Below, one piece after another: positions 1 to 12,069 of a stretch of DNA of 64,000 bases. The stretch is from the NCBI GenBank assembly GCA_963971305.1, contig OZ020313.1, forward strand, positions 19,479,260 through 19,543,259. Direction: 5' to 3'. This stretch comes from Arcuatula senhousia (lineage: Eukaryota > Mollusca > Bivalvia > Mytilida > Mytilidae). Within the stretch, counting starts at the first letter, position 1; each line of letters begins with the position of its first letter. A program made the translations under genes and the position numbers. The notes beneath the pieces were generated by a model that saw only the letters and a program-made list of their open reading frames with translations, was not told the origin of the DNA and ran no database searches.

Positions 1-658
1 GAAATATTCATGGCGACGAAAACGCCAAAGTCGCCAAACAAAGAAAATTATATTTATGACTCGTATATAATACATCAAGATGATTTAGATAGTTCACAGT
101 GAATTTATCTAATTTTTTCACCATATTAAAGTCTTCAGGAACAAAACATCCGAGATCCCGATCGATGACCGCATTAAATACACTAAAATTATATCTGTCG
201 TCACGAATATAAACAAATAATCAATCAACATGTTCGAAAAAATTTGAACAAAATAAACGTAGTTTATGGCAAATTTGGTAAAAAATTGATATGCAAAGTT
301 TTCTTTAACTACATTTTGGTCATAACGACATTAGAAAATTGGGGATGAAAAAAATGAGATTTTGGTAGACAATATGTCTTTAACAATCATAGAAAATAAA
401 CATCTTATTAAGTATTTTTACAAAAGAAAACTGTGTCAAAAAGATGGATTGTGATAAATCCCTCTTCAGCCAACTGTTGAAGTAAAAAAATAAAATAAGG
501 TAAATTGTGTCATACAGTGTCTTGGTTGAAAGGTTAATGTGTGTATTTTTTTAGATTTACGTCTGTTATATCAAAGTTGATTTAATTTAATAGAAATGCT
601 TCATGAAATAAACCACTGCAAATATTCTTAACATTGCGCTTATGGAAAAGTGACGCAA
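1..658. other. No recognisable feature
   Basis: AT-rich non-coding DNA; no ORF, splice-framed exon or repeat was identified. Confidence 0.5.
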
Positions 659-660
659 TA

Positions 661-996
661 GACGATCTTCCAAAAGTGCCATTCCGGAACGTTCCGGATG
701 TTAGATTAGGGGTCACGAGAGGTCAATGGGGGTAAAATGGCGGCTTTTTTAGAAGAGAGCACAGGGACTGAATTATTCTATCAATCTATTAAATGTGTTT
801 TCTAATGGAAAACAATCAAACATGAAATGAATTAATTTGTTTCACTCGGAGGGTCCTTTCAAACTAATTCATTTACACTTAAATAATGAAATTTAAAAAT
901 TCCCTTTTACGCGCAAATGACGTCGGCAACCAGTTATCCAGTAATTTGAGGTAAGATTTCGACAATTACCAAAAAAATCGAAATTGGAAGATCGTC
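661..996. mobile_element. Short MITE with TA flanks
   Basis: Perfect inverted ends GACGATCTTCCAA (661) and TTGGAAGATCGTC (996) each abut TA, as in Tc1/mariner-type insertions. Length ~336 bp, non-coding. Confidence 0.6.
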
Positions 997-1030
997 TATT
1001 AGTGCTATATATCCGTTCTGGAAGTATAAT

Positions 1031-1052
1031 CTTGCACGAGGAACCAGCTCCA
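1031..1052 (+). repeat. Single copy of the GGAACCAGCT arm
   Basis: CTTGCACGAGGAACCAGCTC matches the arms of the 31.9-kb inverted repeat; no second arm was seen nearby. Confidence 0.35.
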
Positions 1053-1689
1053 ACAAAACATAATGAAAAATTAAAAACAACTCTTAGTCAGTAGTTTGAA
1101 CATATACTTCGCCGTTCTTTCTTTTCTGTTCAGACTAAGGTATATTTAAGATTCAAAATTGTTGTGTTCAGTAATGTATATATTGTTTATAACGAACTGG
1201 TTAATCTGTATGTTATGGTGCGTTTACACCTTTGAAAAGAGATCTAGATAGACACAAATAAGCTGCAAGTTGTTTTCTGGATTTTATTTATCATATTTCA
1301 CGTATTATTAACATAACATCATTTTATAAACTACAAAAGAGATAGATTCATATTGATACTCTATTTTGTTACCTTTTCTTGAATTTGTGCTTAATACAAC
1401 ACAAAATATTAACAAAATAAATAATTAAACACATTGAAGATCATTTTCATAGTTTAGACTAACATATATTGTAGTTACAATCCAAAACACCAATCTTTTC
1501 TATGGTACCGAAGGGGAAACTTTTCAGTATGGCAATATGAAAATAAAGCAATCTCCACTTCCCGAGAAAGACCAAGGATCAATCTCGATAAAAAACATCT
1601 CGTTTTCTAGAAAAGTAACAGATAGGATTGAACGAAAAAAATATTTGTATAGCTCCATTTAACCGAGTAAATTTGTCAACTCCAAGTCG

Positions 1690-1870
1690 GAAGTGTCAAT
1701 GTCATCTTAGAACTGGGAAATGTTGACTTGAAACTGAGAACTGGCAACTTTGAACTGGGAAATGTTAACTTTGAACTGGGAAATGTTATCTTGGAACTGA
1801 GAAATGTCAACTGAGAAGAAAGAAATTTCATCTAGGAACTAAGGAATGTCAATTTGGAACTGAACAATTT
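1690..1870. repeat. ~21-bp minisatellite
   Basis: Degenerate tandem units around GAACTGGGAAATGTTAACTT, about eight copies, non-coding. Confidence 0.65.
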
Positions 1871-2210
1871 GTAGCTGCAATCGAAAAATGTAAAACAACA
1901 AATGGCAAATGTAAAAGAACAAATGGCACTACCGGTTTTTCTTAGTAATCACATATATTATATAATTTCAGTTATATCTGAACGTATTAAGCTTTTTAGA
2001 ATAAGAAAAAAGATTTGACTACAATTAATTTGTTTGTTTTTATTTGTTATGTACTACTTCCTATGAGTAAGAGTATGAGTTTTACGGTTCGGATTCCTGA
2101 AAATGAAGTGGTAAATTCGGGTATTTAGGTTTACACAAGCATTCAAGTTGTCCAGATTGCTTAAAAACTTCAAATCTAAAGACAGGTTATTTATGCATTT
2201 ATCTAGATTA

Positions 2211-2526
2211 TGAAAGTTGTAGTTCAATAATTTTTGTGAGTCCAAAGTTTTAAAAATTAAGACTACTGTTATTTAAACATTTTAAAAGATATTTTTCATC
2301 ATCTTCAAAAATGTTGCTTATTATAATTATAGGGTGACAAAAACCAAAATATTGTAATCTTCCAAGCTATGAAAGTTGTAGTTCAATAATTTTTGTGAGT
2401 CCAAAGTTTTAAAAATTAAGACTACTGTTATTTAAACATTTTAAAAGATATTTTTCATCATCTTCAAAAATGTTGCTTATTATAATTATAGGGTGACAAA
2501 AACCAAAATATTGTAATCTTCCAAGC
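2211..2526. repeat. 158-bp tandem duplication
   Basis: Two directly adjacent copies (2211-2368 and 2369-2526), beginning TGAAAGTTGTAGTTCAATAA, appear identical. A recent duplication or assembly duplicate; non-coding. Confidence 0.8.
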
Positions 2527-2529
2527 TAT

Positions 2530-4200
2530 GATTGATGGTTTACCAACAGTTGAAGTACTATGCAAGCTGTCAATCTTGATTGCTACTAGAAGCACTATGT
2601 CTGAAACACCAGTCACTGTAGTTTGCAGGTGTGGTTTGTTATATCTGCTTCCCTAGGACATAGAACATCACTACAACTTAGATTTAGCAGCGCTTTTATA
2701 TTGATTATATGATTTTCATGAACTTCTTTAGTTACCTTATTATTTTAATTCTTCTTATGCCACTTAACTTTTCAGTACACAATGCCAATTAGAATTTTAT
2801 AAAGTTTAACATCTGCTTATGTAAAACTTTGTTAGCGTAATTTCTCCTGAATCAATTGGCGGATTTTGATGAAATTTTACATGAAGAAAGTAAATCATTT
2901 GGAGTTGAACAGGAAGAGCTTTTATTGTTGTTTTATATCATCCCGGGGAGATAATTGGACTAAGACTGTTCAGAAATAGCGTTCAATATGTTCAATTAGG
3001 AAGTTCGAAAGCTCAACTTTTCCCAAATTACTTTATGAATTTTGATGAACATGTACATGGGAGAAGTACATCATATGGATATTTGTATGATAAAAGACAT
3101 TGCGCTTCAATATGATTAGGGAGATATAATTTGACTTAAAGCTTTTAGGCAATATAGAGTCCAAGATGAAGCCTCGAAATAGTTCTTGTTCTTATTTATG
3201 CAAGAAACAATTTGAAAATTACATACATGTATTTGCGTGGATTGTCTTCGAATTTAGTGAATAAGTGTGAAAGAGTCTAACTTTTGTGCACATTAGACAA
3301 ACTATCAAATTATTTGTTTTTATATTAATATGAGGTCAAAGTACTTAAAGTTAAGTAGTTTATCTTGAGATATAAGTATGCTAAGTGTATTCTTTTATTA
3401 TGTCCTTATGTGTCAGATATGTCGTGTTTTGTGTTAACTATGTTCACAATTTGCTCTTGTGTTAAGTGACTGTGCTCGTGTTTGTGGATTGTTTTTGTTA
3501 TTTGATTCAGCGGTTTGCAGTATGACAACGAATCATCAAGCTGATATATTTGATTTATCAAGAATGCTTCAGCTGAAACAACCACAGTTTTTACGCGATA
3601 TTGTAAGTAAAGATGACATTTTCGGTAACTGTACATGGCTAAATAAGACGAAAATTCATGAAAACTTCTTATCACTTGGTGCTGTTTATTTTCATGATGA
3701 TTTGTAAACATTCGACTCAACATTTAAAAAAGTTTATATCTGGCAAATCATGTTCTTTCAATGCATGAAATAAAATTTCTAAAATTTGATGTAATGAAAA
3801 TTTGCATTACTAGTGAGGAGTTGGATACATTGGAGAACGATGGAGAAAAAACTACTTGATAGCTAGTCATGAACATCATCAACATTACTGATACATTAAC
3901 AAAAAATAAAATCAGCTGGTCGAAAGAACTTTAAATGAACTAAATGTGCATTTTGATACATTTAAGATTTCTGTGACTTTCTTTTATTTTTATTTTTATA
4001 CATTAGAGTACTCAGTGTCAAGGAAGCTTAGCTTATTTTTTTTATTTTCAAATAGTTCAACGTGAAGAATTTTGTTTATTAGCAAAACAAAATTTGTTTA
4101 TTACAAAATAATATTTTCGAAGCATTGGTTCGACAATCAAGATTGATCACTTTATTTAAAAAATACACCAGACTTCCAGGCAATAGTTAAACTTGATTTC
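2530..4200. other. AT-rich region with one candidate exon
   Basis: Apart from the open stretch at 3511-3707, I see nothing coding. The minus-strand ORF overlapping it lacks splice or domain support. Confidence 0.4.
3511..3707 (+). other. Unrecognised open stretch with strong splice signals
   Basis: After a good acceptor (tttgattcag) an open frame contains MTTNHQADIFDLSRMLQ and continues to a stop at 3705-3707. A consensus donor (gatatt|gtaagt) lies inside it near 3603, so it could be a 92-nt exon (3511-3602) or an unspliced fragment of ~60 residues. I recognise no family, and no partner exon was found. It may be a gene relic or chance. Confidence 0.2.
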
Positions 4201-4204
4201 ACCT

Positions 4205-4265
4205 ACATTAATTTTATATCTGACGCACGTATCGTCTATTTAAGACTCATCAGCTGCGTTCTACC
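4205..4265 (-). mobile_element. Decayed retrozyme hammerhead
   Basis: On the minus strand: CTGATGA, stem II GTCT/AGAC with loop TAAAT, then GATA (GAAA in active copies), CGTGC, GTC. Stem I pairing is lost. This is a relic of the same family as the 18-20 kb array. Confidence 0.55.
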
Positions 4266-4715
4266 CAAAGAATGAAAATACAATATCAAGAACATTGACA
4301 AATGAGACCAAAACAGCAAACTGGAACCAAATAATGATAAAAACCCATGCCTAGGGTAATAAAAACCTTGCAGTTTTTTTTAACTTTCAGAACTACATTG
4401 TGCATTTCATTTTTGCAACGTGTTCTTTAAAAACACAAAAGTGTTGAAACTGGATCCGGAGAAATCTGACAATAGGGAATCAAAACGCTACCAGAAGTTC
4501 TAATCATTACGGATATGGATTATGAAAATTACAAGAAAGTTCAAACTATGACGTCTGACGAGGATTTCGTCTATTCAATATTCACCCGTGACGCTCTATT
4601 CAAAAGATCGAAGATGTCACTCACTATATATGAATATGAAAAGCATTGAAAAATAAAACCCAAATATGCCAAACTTTGAACCCAAATTATGACTAAGATT
4701 CTAAGAAACTGAAAT

Positions 4716-4980
4716 AAGCAGAGGCACCAAAGGGGCATTCGAGTGTCAAAAGTCCGAAAAGGCAACGACAAAACCGGTAAACATGAACAAGAACAGCACA
4801 AGGAAACACAAAACATAAAAACAACCGAACAGAAACCAACAACGCGAACTCAAGTCGTAACAAGAGTGAACTCGGGTGCTCCGGAAGAGTAAGCGGTTCC
4901 TGCCTGCTATAGCACACCCGCCGCGCTGCCAATTTCCAATTCAGTGTGTCAAATCCGGTAAAGGAAGACAAAACAAAACC
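4716..4980 (-). repeat. 3' tail of the retroelement, copy A
   Basis: This untranslated tail follows the RT stop. Landmarks on the minus strand are TGTGCTATAGCAGGCAGGA, CTTACTCTTCCGGAGCACC and a terminal TTTGGTGCCTCTGC. It recurs at 10.8, 11.3 and 13.3 kb (-), more weakly at 60.8 kb (-), and at 7.4 and 12.9 kb (+). All copies share the same 3' end and vary at the 5' end. Confidence 0.75.
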
Positions 4981-5700
4981 CTATGACAAACCGACATCTG
5001 CACTCATCTGAGAGATATAAATCCCATATTTATCTATGAGTACATGGTGTCTACCGTAAAATTTCTTGAGTGAAGACAGCAACCGAGGAGCAACATAACC
5101 CTGTGTTAGCAATTTCTGTGTCAAACGTGACGCTCTGCCAAGGAAATCGATGTAACTCCCACAAGCTCTGGAGTAACGAATCAATTGTGATACGTAAACT
5201 CCATAAGCTGGAGCGGACGGAATGTTGCTACACACGAAGGGAAAGTTGACGATTGGGAAGTTGAAGTCATCACGTTTGTCATAGAGCTTTGTTGATAGTT
5301 TTCCTTGAGAGTCTATTTCGAGATGTAGATCTAAATATGAAGCAGACTTCCTAGAATCCGTTGTGTCCTTTATCTCAAGTTCCGGGGGATATATGAGATT
5401 GAGAAAGTCACCAAATCGAGAATTGTTCAGTGAAAGGACATCATCAATATAACGGAATGTGAGGTTAAAAGAGAGAGCTAGTCTACGATCTTTTTTGTCT
5501 AGAAGAGATTGTAAGAAGTCTGCTTCATATGAATGAAGAAACAAATCAGCAAGCAAAGGTGCACAATTGGTGCCCATTGGAATCCCTATTGTTTGCTGAA
5601 AAACACGTCCACCAAACTGAACAAATATGTTGTCTATAAGAAAGTTGAGCATGTCGATTATTTGATTAAATGATTGATCGTAAGCATTATTATAATTATG
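4981..5700 (-). pseudogene. 5'-truncated retroelement reverse transcriptase (Penelope-like)
   Basis: On the minus strand a 223-codon ORF (5652-4981) is the C-terminal part of a reverse transcriptase. GIPMGTNC lies at residues 23-30 and the catalytic YIDD at 68-71. Then follow KLYDKRDDFNFP, SAPAYGVYVSQLIRYSRACG and a terminal KKFYGRHH region. The frame stays open upstream through NNAYDQSFNQIID to an upstream stop, beyond which the N-terminal fingers are missing. The copy is therefore 5'-truncated, as expected for target-primed insertion. It reads directly into a 3' tail (4980-4716) repeated elsewhere in the window. No GIY-YIG domain follows. Assignment to Penelope-like elements rests on motif style and memory of the family; a related lineage is possible. 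Confidence 0.8.
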
Positions 5701-6422
5701 TTTAGTACACTTTTAAACACTATACAAAGTATGGTGTTATTGATCAAGGATTAATAATTATTATGATTTTTTTCAGAATGAATATCGCCTTTGTTATGAA
5801 GCCCTCAACTATCATCTTGAGAATACTAATGTGTATGATAGGGTCGAAGTTGTCAGATGACTCCTTATAGGGGTTATGGCCCCTAAAATAACGTTTTTTT
5901 CATGATTTTGATCTACGGCTTCAGATTGAAACTATAGTAGTTTATAGATTAGATGCTACTTGCTTAAATGTTCAGCTCATTTAGCTCTAGAAAAGTCTTT
6001 ATAGGGTCGACATCAAGACCAGGTGAGCGATTCAGGCTCATCGGAGCCTCTTGTTATTTATTATATTCACTTGGAAAAAAGTTAGGGCTACTTTATCAAA
6101 CCTTCTTAAATAATTGGATTGATTGGAGTGCTTTTCGTAAAAAAGTGAAATCCTATTTTGGAAAATAATGGACTTTAATTTGTTTCTATATGGTACAGTT
6201 AGGTAACTTGATGCCGCTTTTTTAGTATTTAATTATAAACACAGGTGACACACATTTTGGTACAACTATATGTGTTACTGCAACATATTTGCTGATAATT
6301 TATACTTATACTAGCATTGTACTCTAACATCAAAGTGTATGACACACTTAGATTTGATATATCACGCAATCAGACTAGATTAAGGAATGCAATGGGGCAA
6401 ACTGCACTACTTGCAGTTTTGT

Positions 6423-6580
6423 TCAAGCGTGAGAATGTGAGATAGAAATCCTGTAGTTGTCTACAAACCCATGATGTCTTCCGAGAAATATTTTGAATGA
6501 CGAAAACAACCGGGAAGCAACGGGTGTTAGCAATTTGCTTGTTAGACGTGATGCTCTTACAAGAAAATAAACATTTTTGC
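6423..6580 (-). pseudogene. Second reverse transcriptase fragment
   Basis: On the minus strand the peptide RASRLTSKLLTPVASRLFSS followed by GRHHGFVDNYRISIS matches the C-terminal ~45 residues of the RT at 4981-5652. The rest of the domain and its tail are absent. The ORF that includes it starts in unrelated sequence, so this is a degraded insertion fragment. Confidence 0.6.
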
Positions 6581-7394
6581 TGTTCGAACGTTTTGGCTTT
6601 GGGTACTTTTCATTTTCTACAGTTTTTGGAATTTGACCCTTCATTGTTTTGATTTAAATGCTACAAATGAGAGGTTACTCCTTGAAATATCGATATAGAG
6701 CATATCCAATTAGCTGTTAATAACTGCGTTTTGGTATTTGTAATTGTTCAGTTGCGATACGTAAACTTTGGGCCACGTTGTTGTTCTTTAATTTTAAACT
6801 TGTTTCTATGGCAACAACGTATTTTGTATTCAACGCAATAATATACAAAACTTACATTAATTGTACGTGAAAAAGGTAGCAGGTGGTGGTTTTTATAAAG
6901 ACGTGTAAAGATCACATGCGTGTATAGCACTGTGTTATTCTTTTGAAACTTTATGATAACTTCTTTTGCCTGATATTAGTTTTTATTGAAAATGTACAAT
7001 GTATTTTTGCTATCTGCTTTCTAAGGAAAGCTTGTTCATAATTTGGTCATTTATTCAAACTCGCCTGTTGTACAATATAAATAAATAAAATATGAGTCAA
7101 ATATAAAAGAAGGTTTTTATTTATAGTCTGGCTTGCTACATGTATTATCATCTTACAACTCGAGAAACATTTAAAAGTTTAATCTCTATGTTTTATATAA
7201 AATCTCCAGTCTTTGTTTACCGCATAAATAAGTCATTCTTGGCCTTTGTTTACAGTCATAATTATGATAGTATTTTAGTATGTTGTTTTCGAATTTTTGG
7301 AATAGAAGTCTTTTATTTAGATTTTTGTTTCTTACTTTTGGTATATTTTCAAAACAAAGGTTTGCTAGAAAATTTTACCGTTAAATACAATATT

Positions 7395-7580
7395 TAACTC
7401 CGGGGTATCTTTTTGTTTTGACTTGAGGTCGCATTAATGATTGCCGTTCAGTTGTTTTTGCGTTTTCAAATGTTTTTATGTTGTCTGTTTCTTCGTGCTG
7501 TTCTTGTTCCTGTTTACTGGTTTTGACTAAGCCTGCTGGACTTTCGACATTTGGATGCTCCATATGTACCTCTTTGCTCC
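7395..7580 (+). repeat. Retroelement 3' tail, plus-strand copy
   Basis: Plus-strand sequence with GTGCTGTTCTTGTTCCTGTT, ACTGGTTTTGACT and a terminal GTACCTCTTTGC matches the distal part of the tail seen at 4716-4980, inverted. It is 5'-truncated and carries no coding sequence. Confidence 0.55.
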
Positions 7581-7713
7581 TTACACCAACAGAACCAACT
7601 ATCTAAATATGCGATCCCCACTTACTTAGAAAGTAATATGTGTATTCCTTGTATTCCCGGTCGTTTGACTTGGTTTTACATTTTTGATTTGTATCTATAT
7701 TTTGTAATTTGTT

Positions 7714-7752
7714 TGTCCTGATGATGGCTAACAATAAGCGACAGGACAAAAA
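7714..7752 (+). ncRNA. Degenerate hammerhead-ribozyme-like motif
   Basis: GTCCTGATGATGGCT, a short loop, then AGCGACAGGAC can fold as stem I (GTCC/GGAC), a CTGATGA core and stem II (GGCT/AGC). The second core strand reads GACA rather than GAAA, so catalysis is doubtful. It lies ~130 bases downstream of a retroelement tail. Confidence 0.35.
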
Positions 7753-7759
7753 ATTCTAA

Positions 7760-9150
7760 CTTATCAATATAGCGATGCCCCCAAAAAAAGAAAGCGCGAC
7801 GTTTAGTTTAGGTCAGAAGCATGTTTTGTCTAGTATCAAGAATACCAGAGTACTAGTGTAAACTACTTGTCACGAATAAACTAACATTTATTTATAAAAG
7901 ATAAGATAATCGAAGCTTTAAAATGTCTTTTTTTCTTGGTACATTTTTTTTGTCGACTACTGTTACTTTTTGGAACCAGTTGTTTTTTATAAGCGTATTC
8001 TATCCCATTTAGCATTATTATATCATTTGTGCATTTACACTGTACACCTATACAGTCTGTTTTGTAAGAATGAACGTGCAGTTGTCTTTGTCCTTTTATG
8101 ATTTTTCATTTTACAAAAATTCCAGGGTCTATTTTTCATTTAATGAAAAAGTATAATTTGCCTTAACACTGCTTTAAAAGAAGCATTAAAGACAGTATGG
8201 CAAAACAATGCTTTACTTAAGTACCAGTAATCTAGATTGTCAAGAGCACAAAGAAAGCAATGAGATGTTAAATAAGTGTTAGCAACATAACCCACACATT
8301 TTGTTGCAATTATTTCAGCTGTTTTCGCGCCTATGCCTTTAGAAAGATCCTATATTCTCTTTCAGAAAAAAGCAAAACAGGGAATTTAATATATCTCTTT
8401 GTCATTTTTGTCGTTTTTAACAAAATGAGGAAGCGATAATAAAAAAAATATTTTACCATATAATCATTCATATTTCGATCTAAAATTATCATTTTGTCTC
8501 ATTTCCTGACTTTCAGGAAATATATAATTTTTGATATCGAGATACTTTAACAACAAGCTATAAATTATTTTGAATTTCAATTAAACAGGTCGGGTTTTCT
8601 AGATTTCGTTTGACCTATTAATCAATCAAAACTGTAAAAGATTGACCTTTCAAATGGGAAAAAATGGTAAAACTTTTTCGTCGGTTTGATAGAAAAGTTC
8701 CTAACATAAGCATGTATTCTTTAACTTCCTCGCTCATATTTGTCAAATACCAAATATAATTGGTTTTAAACGTTATTTTGTTTAACATAGGTAAATTCTC
8801 CTTATAAAGTAATGTTATGTTCCACTTATTGACTTCTATTTTATTAATTGTATTGGTCAATGGACAATCAAAAAGGTAAACATGGCCATAAAATCTCCCT
8901 ACTTGTCAAAGCTGTTTGGGTGAAAAAGTGTTTCTTTAATATGTTTATTTTTAATATGACATTAATACAAGTACAACAACCAATTTTTTCACCGCTCATT
9001 TTAAAGATTTGTTTTGCGAGTCATGTTATATTTTATTTTTTCATAAAGAGCACGTGTTGGCGATCGTATTTTTTTTATACTCTCTCAAAAACTATTGGTT
9101 AAAAGTTTGACGAAAACATTATCCTTAAAAGGTAAAATCCTCGACCTGTT
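7760..9150. other. Upstream flank of gene A
   Basis: AT-rich non-coding DNA. Short ORFs at 8618-9102 are low-complexity. The gene A promoter presumably lies at the right end, but no convincing TATA or initiator was identified. Confidence 0.4.
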
Positions 9151-9153
9151 AAA

Positions 9154-12069
9154 ATGTATGGCATAATTTTTTGTTCCACAATTTTAACAATCTATATCGG
9201 TAAGTACAATCACTTTTGTTTGATCGCCTTTCTACTTATACAGTTTCAATGAGTTATGTTATTTGCTGTAATAAATAATGTCGGTGTTTTGTTTTCTATG
9301 TATTTGTAACGTTTGAGTTATAACATGGATATTTAAAGTTTTGAAAATACAGTAAATTGCATAATATATGCTTTGCCCTAAATCCAAATACATTATTAAA
9401 AAAAAACGAAACTTCAGGCATACAATTTTAAACTGCATGTGATGGGATTTTTTAACCCACAAGCTATATATGATCTATGATATTATGATCTGTTATCCTT
9501 TGTCATGATGGAGTTAGCATGACTTTTTGAGTTATACATGTATACACATACACACATTTGTCGTTTCATTACAAACTTTCTGAGTTCTATTTATTTGGCG
9601 TTTTGTTTCGACAAATCATTAAGCTCTTCAGTGCTCATTAATTTGTGTTAAGATCTTTTGTTCCGATCTTGTTAAGTTGTGATTAACTATTGTGTTATTT
9701 TCTACCGCCCGATCGTTTTATTCCAAGGTAACCTCTTGAAACAGCCATTTCCATCGGAACTTATATGATCGTTTTCTTTTAAACCAAATACAATTACATG
9801 TATCTTTTGTACTGAAATATAAAATGATAAATATTTATTATTTTTTTGGCTATTTAATTAGGTTCAGTATTACTAGAAACAACGAAACAAGAAATAGGAT
9901 TCGTTGGGGACACAATCATACTGGGATGCGACTTACACCCGACTGTGCAGTGGGTTAAAATGGACCAAGAGCTTATTTACACCATTGGAAGAAATGTTAA
10001 TAAAAATATCCCAGACCACTGGCGGTTTCAAGTTGAACACGTGCTTGGGAAGTTTAATTTGAAAATCAAAAACATAACAATTTCAGACGAAGGGGTTTAT
10101 CGATGTGATGGAGTGTTGGAATCTCAAGCCAGATCGCAAAATGTAATTTTAGTTGTTTTAGGTGAGCATAACTTACATTTGAAACATGAATGTGTAGTGA
10201 GTGAAATTAGATTTTAACATTTTCTTTTTATATCAACCACACCAATACATCTAAGATGATGTTTCGGACATTTATTAAGGGGGCGGCTAACAATTATATA
10301 ATATATTTCATTATCATATCACACAAAAGTTTTTATCATTACTAACGACCTCTAGATTGATTAAAAAGTGAGATTTAAAGGAAGTGCTAGTAGAACATGT
10401 ACAAGCTATCAATAATTTTGCCACAATGGTTTTCGATTTCGGTGAAATGTGGTTTATAATAGTATTTTGAATGGTTTCTTGGACTTTAAAGATGTATTTG
10501 ATCACCTGTATTTGCAATAAGTAATAAATTTGCTATACTCAATTACTTTCCTAAATTCAAATTGGTTACTTTCCTTAAATGCAACAAAACGTCACTCTTT
10601 TTTCCCATTAGTGCTTGCTAATGATATATCATATATAAGAATCGTTTTAGCCTGTTTTGGTTTTATTTATAGATAAAGATTCCAGATCAGCAAATATCAC
10701 AAAGACTGATGTTTATCAAGGTACTATTCTTTGCACACTTTTTATTATTGTGTTCAAATATCAATTCCTACTCTTATGCTGAATATAACTTTTATGTGTT
10801 GCACATTGCCATACATTTAGACAGAAGCAAAGAGGCACCAAGTGCCAAATGTCCGAAAGGGCAAAAGCGAAACCGGTAAACACGAACAAGAACAGAACGA
10901 AGAAACACAAAAACAAAAATCAACCCAAAGGAAATCAAAATCGCGAGAGCTAACTCAGGTGCTCTGGAGGAGTAAGCAGTTCCTGCCTGCTATAACACAC
11001 CCGTCGTGTTGCCAATATTTCCTTCAGTATGTCAAAGCTGGTAAAGGAATACAAAACAAATTTTTACGACAAACCCACATCTAGACCCTGTGAAAATTTA
11101 TAAATGACTTAGTGCAAAAGAAGGATTATTGGTCGATATATGATGATAAGACTTTTTTTAAAGAATATCTGTTCGGATATTATGTCCTTTTTATAATTTG
11201 TTCAGATAATTTGTTTTGTTGTTCAATTAAAACTCTATCAAAAATTTGTCTAGTTGTTATGCAACAATTCCATTTAATCATGAAAGAAGCAGAGGTACCA
11301 ATGGGGTATCTGAATGTCAAAAGTCCGAAAGGGAAGAGACAAACCAGTAAACACCAACAAGAACGGGACAAAAACAGACAACATGTAAAACATGGAAACA
11401 CAAAACAACGCGAACTCCAATCGAAACAAGAATGAACTCAGGTGCTCCGGAAGAGTAAGCAGTTCCTGCTTGCTATAGCACATCCGTCGCGTTGCCAATA
11501 GTCCATTGAAATTGTATACGTTAGTGTAGTGAACATTTTGCAAAAGATTTCACGAACTTTTTTTTTGGAATAGATCATGCAGGTACTTTTAATGTTACTC
11601 CAAAATTAATACAAAGAAGAATTGTTTTTCCCATAAAAAATAGATTTTTTATACTTGTAATAAAAAGAATAAAAAATGCATTAAGAAGCAAGTGTATATA
11701 CATAATGTTGAAATACTCTTTAAAAATCCATTTTTAGGCTTTAACCTTGATTCGGCAATGATCCTCTATGGATCTGTGATAGTGGCCGTATTTATAGCAT
11801 CAATTTCAATCGCCTATTGTTTTAAGAAAATCAAGATATGGAATGGACAAAACGTTCAAGATGAACCAACTGAAGTACTTGAGGACTTATGGGTTGCAAA
11901 CGATAGGCTCGAGGAGGATGTAGAATTGGAGGCAGTTAATCCAACCAACACCAACAATGAGTTGTCTTTCCCTAGCGATAGAACAACTAATACGTACTGT
12001 GATCTTATAGAATCAATGCAACGCCAAAGAAATCCATATGAAAGTTTAGGAAATTGTTACAATAACTGA
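9154..12069 (+). CDS. Gene A: single-Ig-domain transmembrane receptor with ITAM-like tail
   Basis: Hand-built model with exons 9154-9199, 9862-10161, 10673-10720, optionally 11574-11582, and 11738-12069. All junctions are GT/AG and phase 1, giving 241 residues (244 with the 9-bp exon). Exon 1 is a short hydrophobic signal peptide (MYGIIFCSTILTIYI) followed by donor gtaagt. Exon 2 is a V-like Ig domain with GC (strand B), QWVK (strand C), HWRF, and SDEGVYRC (strand F). Exon 3 is a hydrophilic linker with an N-glycosylation site (NIT). The last exon starts with a ~22-residue membrane helix (AMILYGSVIVAVFIASISIA), then KKIK, then an acidic ~75-residue tail. The tail has YCDL and YESL separated by ten residues, an ITAM-like layout. 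It is inferred to be a cell-surface recognition receptor signalling through Src/Syk-type kinases. The family cannot be named from sequence alone. The intron before the last exon holds two truncated retroelement tails on the opposite strand. Confidence 0.75.
10822..11093 (-). repeat. Retroelement 3' tail, copy B, in gene A intron
   Basis: On the minus strand this is a 5'-truncated copy of the 4716-4980 tail, with the GCTATAGCAGGCAGGAACTG landmark and the AGAGGCACC-type 3' boundary near 10830. It lies antisense in the intron between gene A's linker and membrane exons. Confidence 0.7.
11284..11502 (-). repeat. Retroelement 3' tail, copy C, in gene A intron
   Basis: A second antisense tail copy ~190 bp after copy B, with the same landmarks and a slightly different 5' truncation. 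It ends just before the putative microexon and membrane exon of gene A. Small ORFs on both strands inside it are incidental. Confidence 0.7.
11574..11582 (+). CDS. Possible 9-bp microexon of gene A
   Basis: Nine bases (ATCATGCAG) lie between a pyrimidine-rich acceptor ending in aatag and a consensus donor (CAG|gtactt). Both junctions are phase 1, so inclusion adds three residues (D-H-A plus the shared glycine codon) between the linker and the membrane exon without changing frame. Short exons like this are easily produced by chance in AT-rich DNA, so this is a candidate only. Confidence 0.3.
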
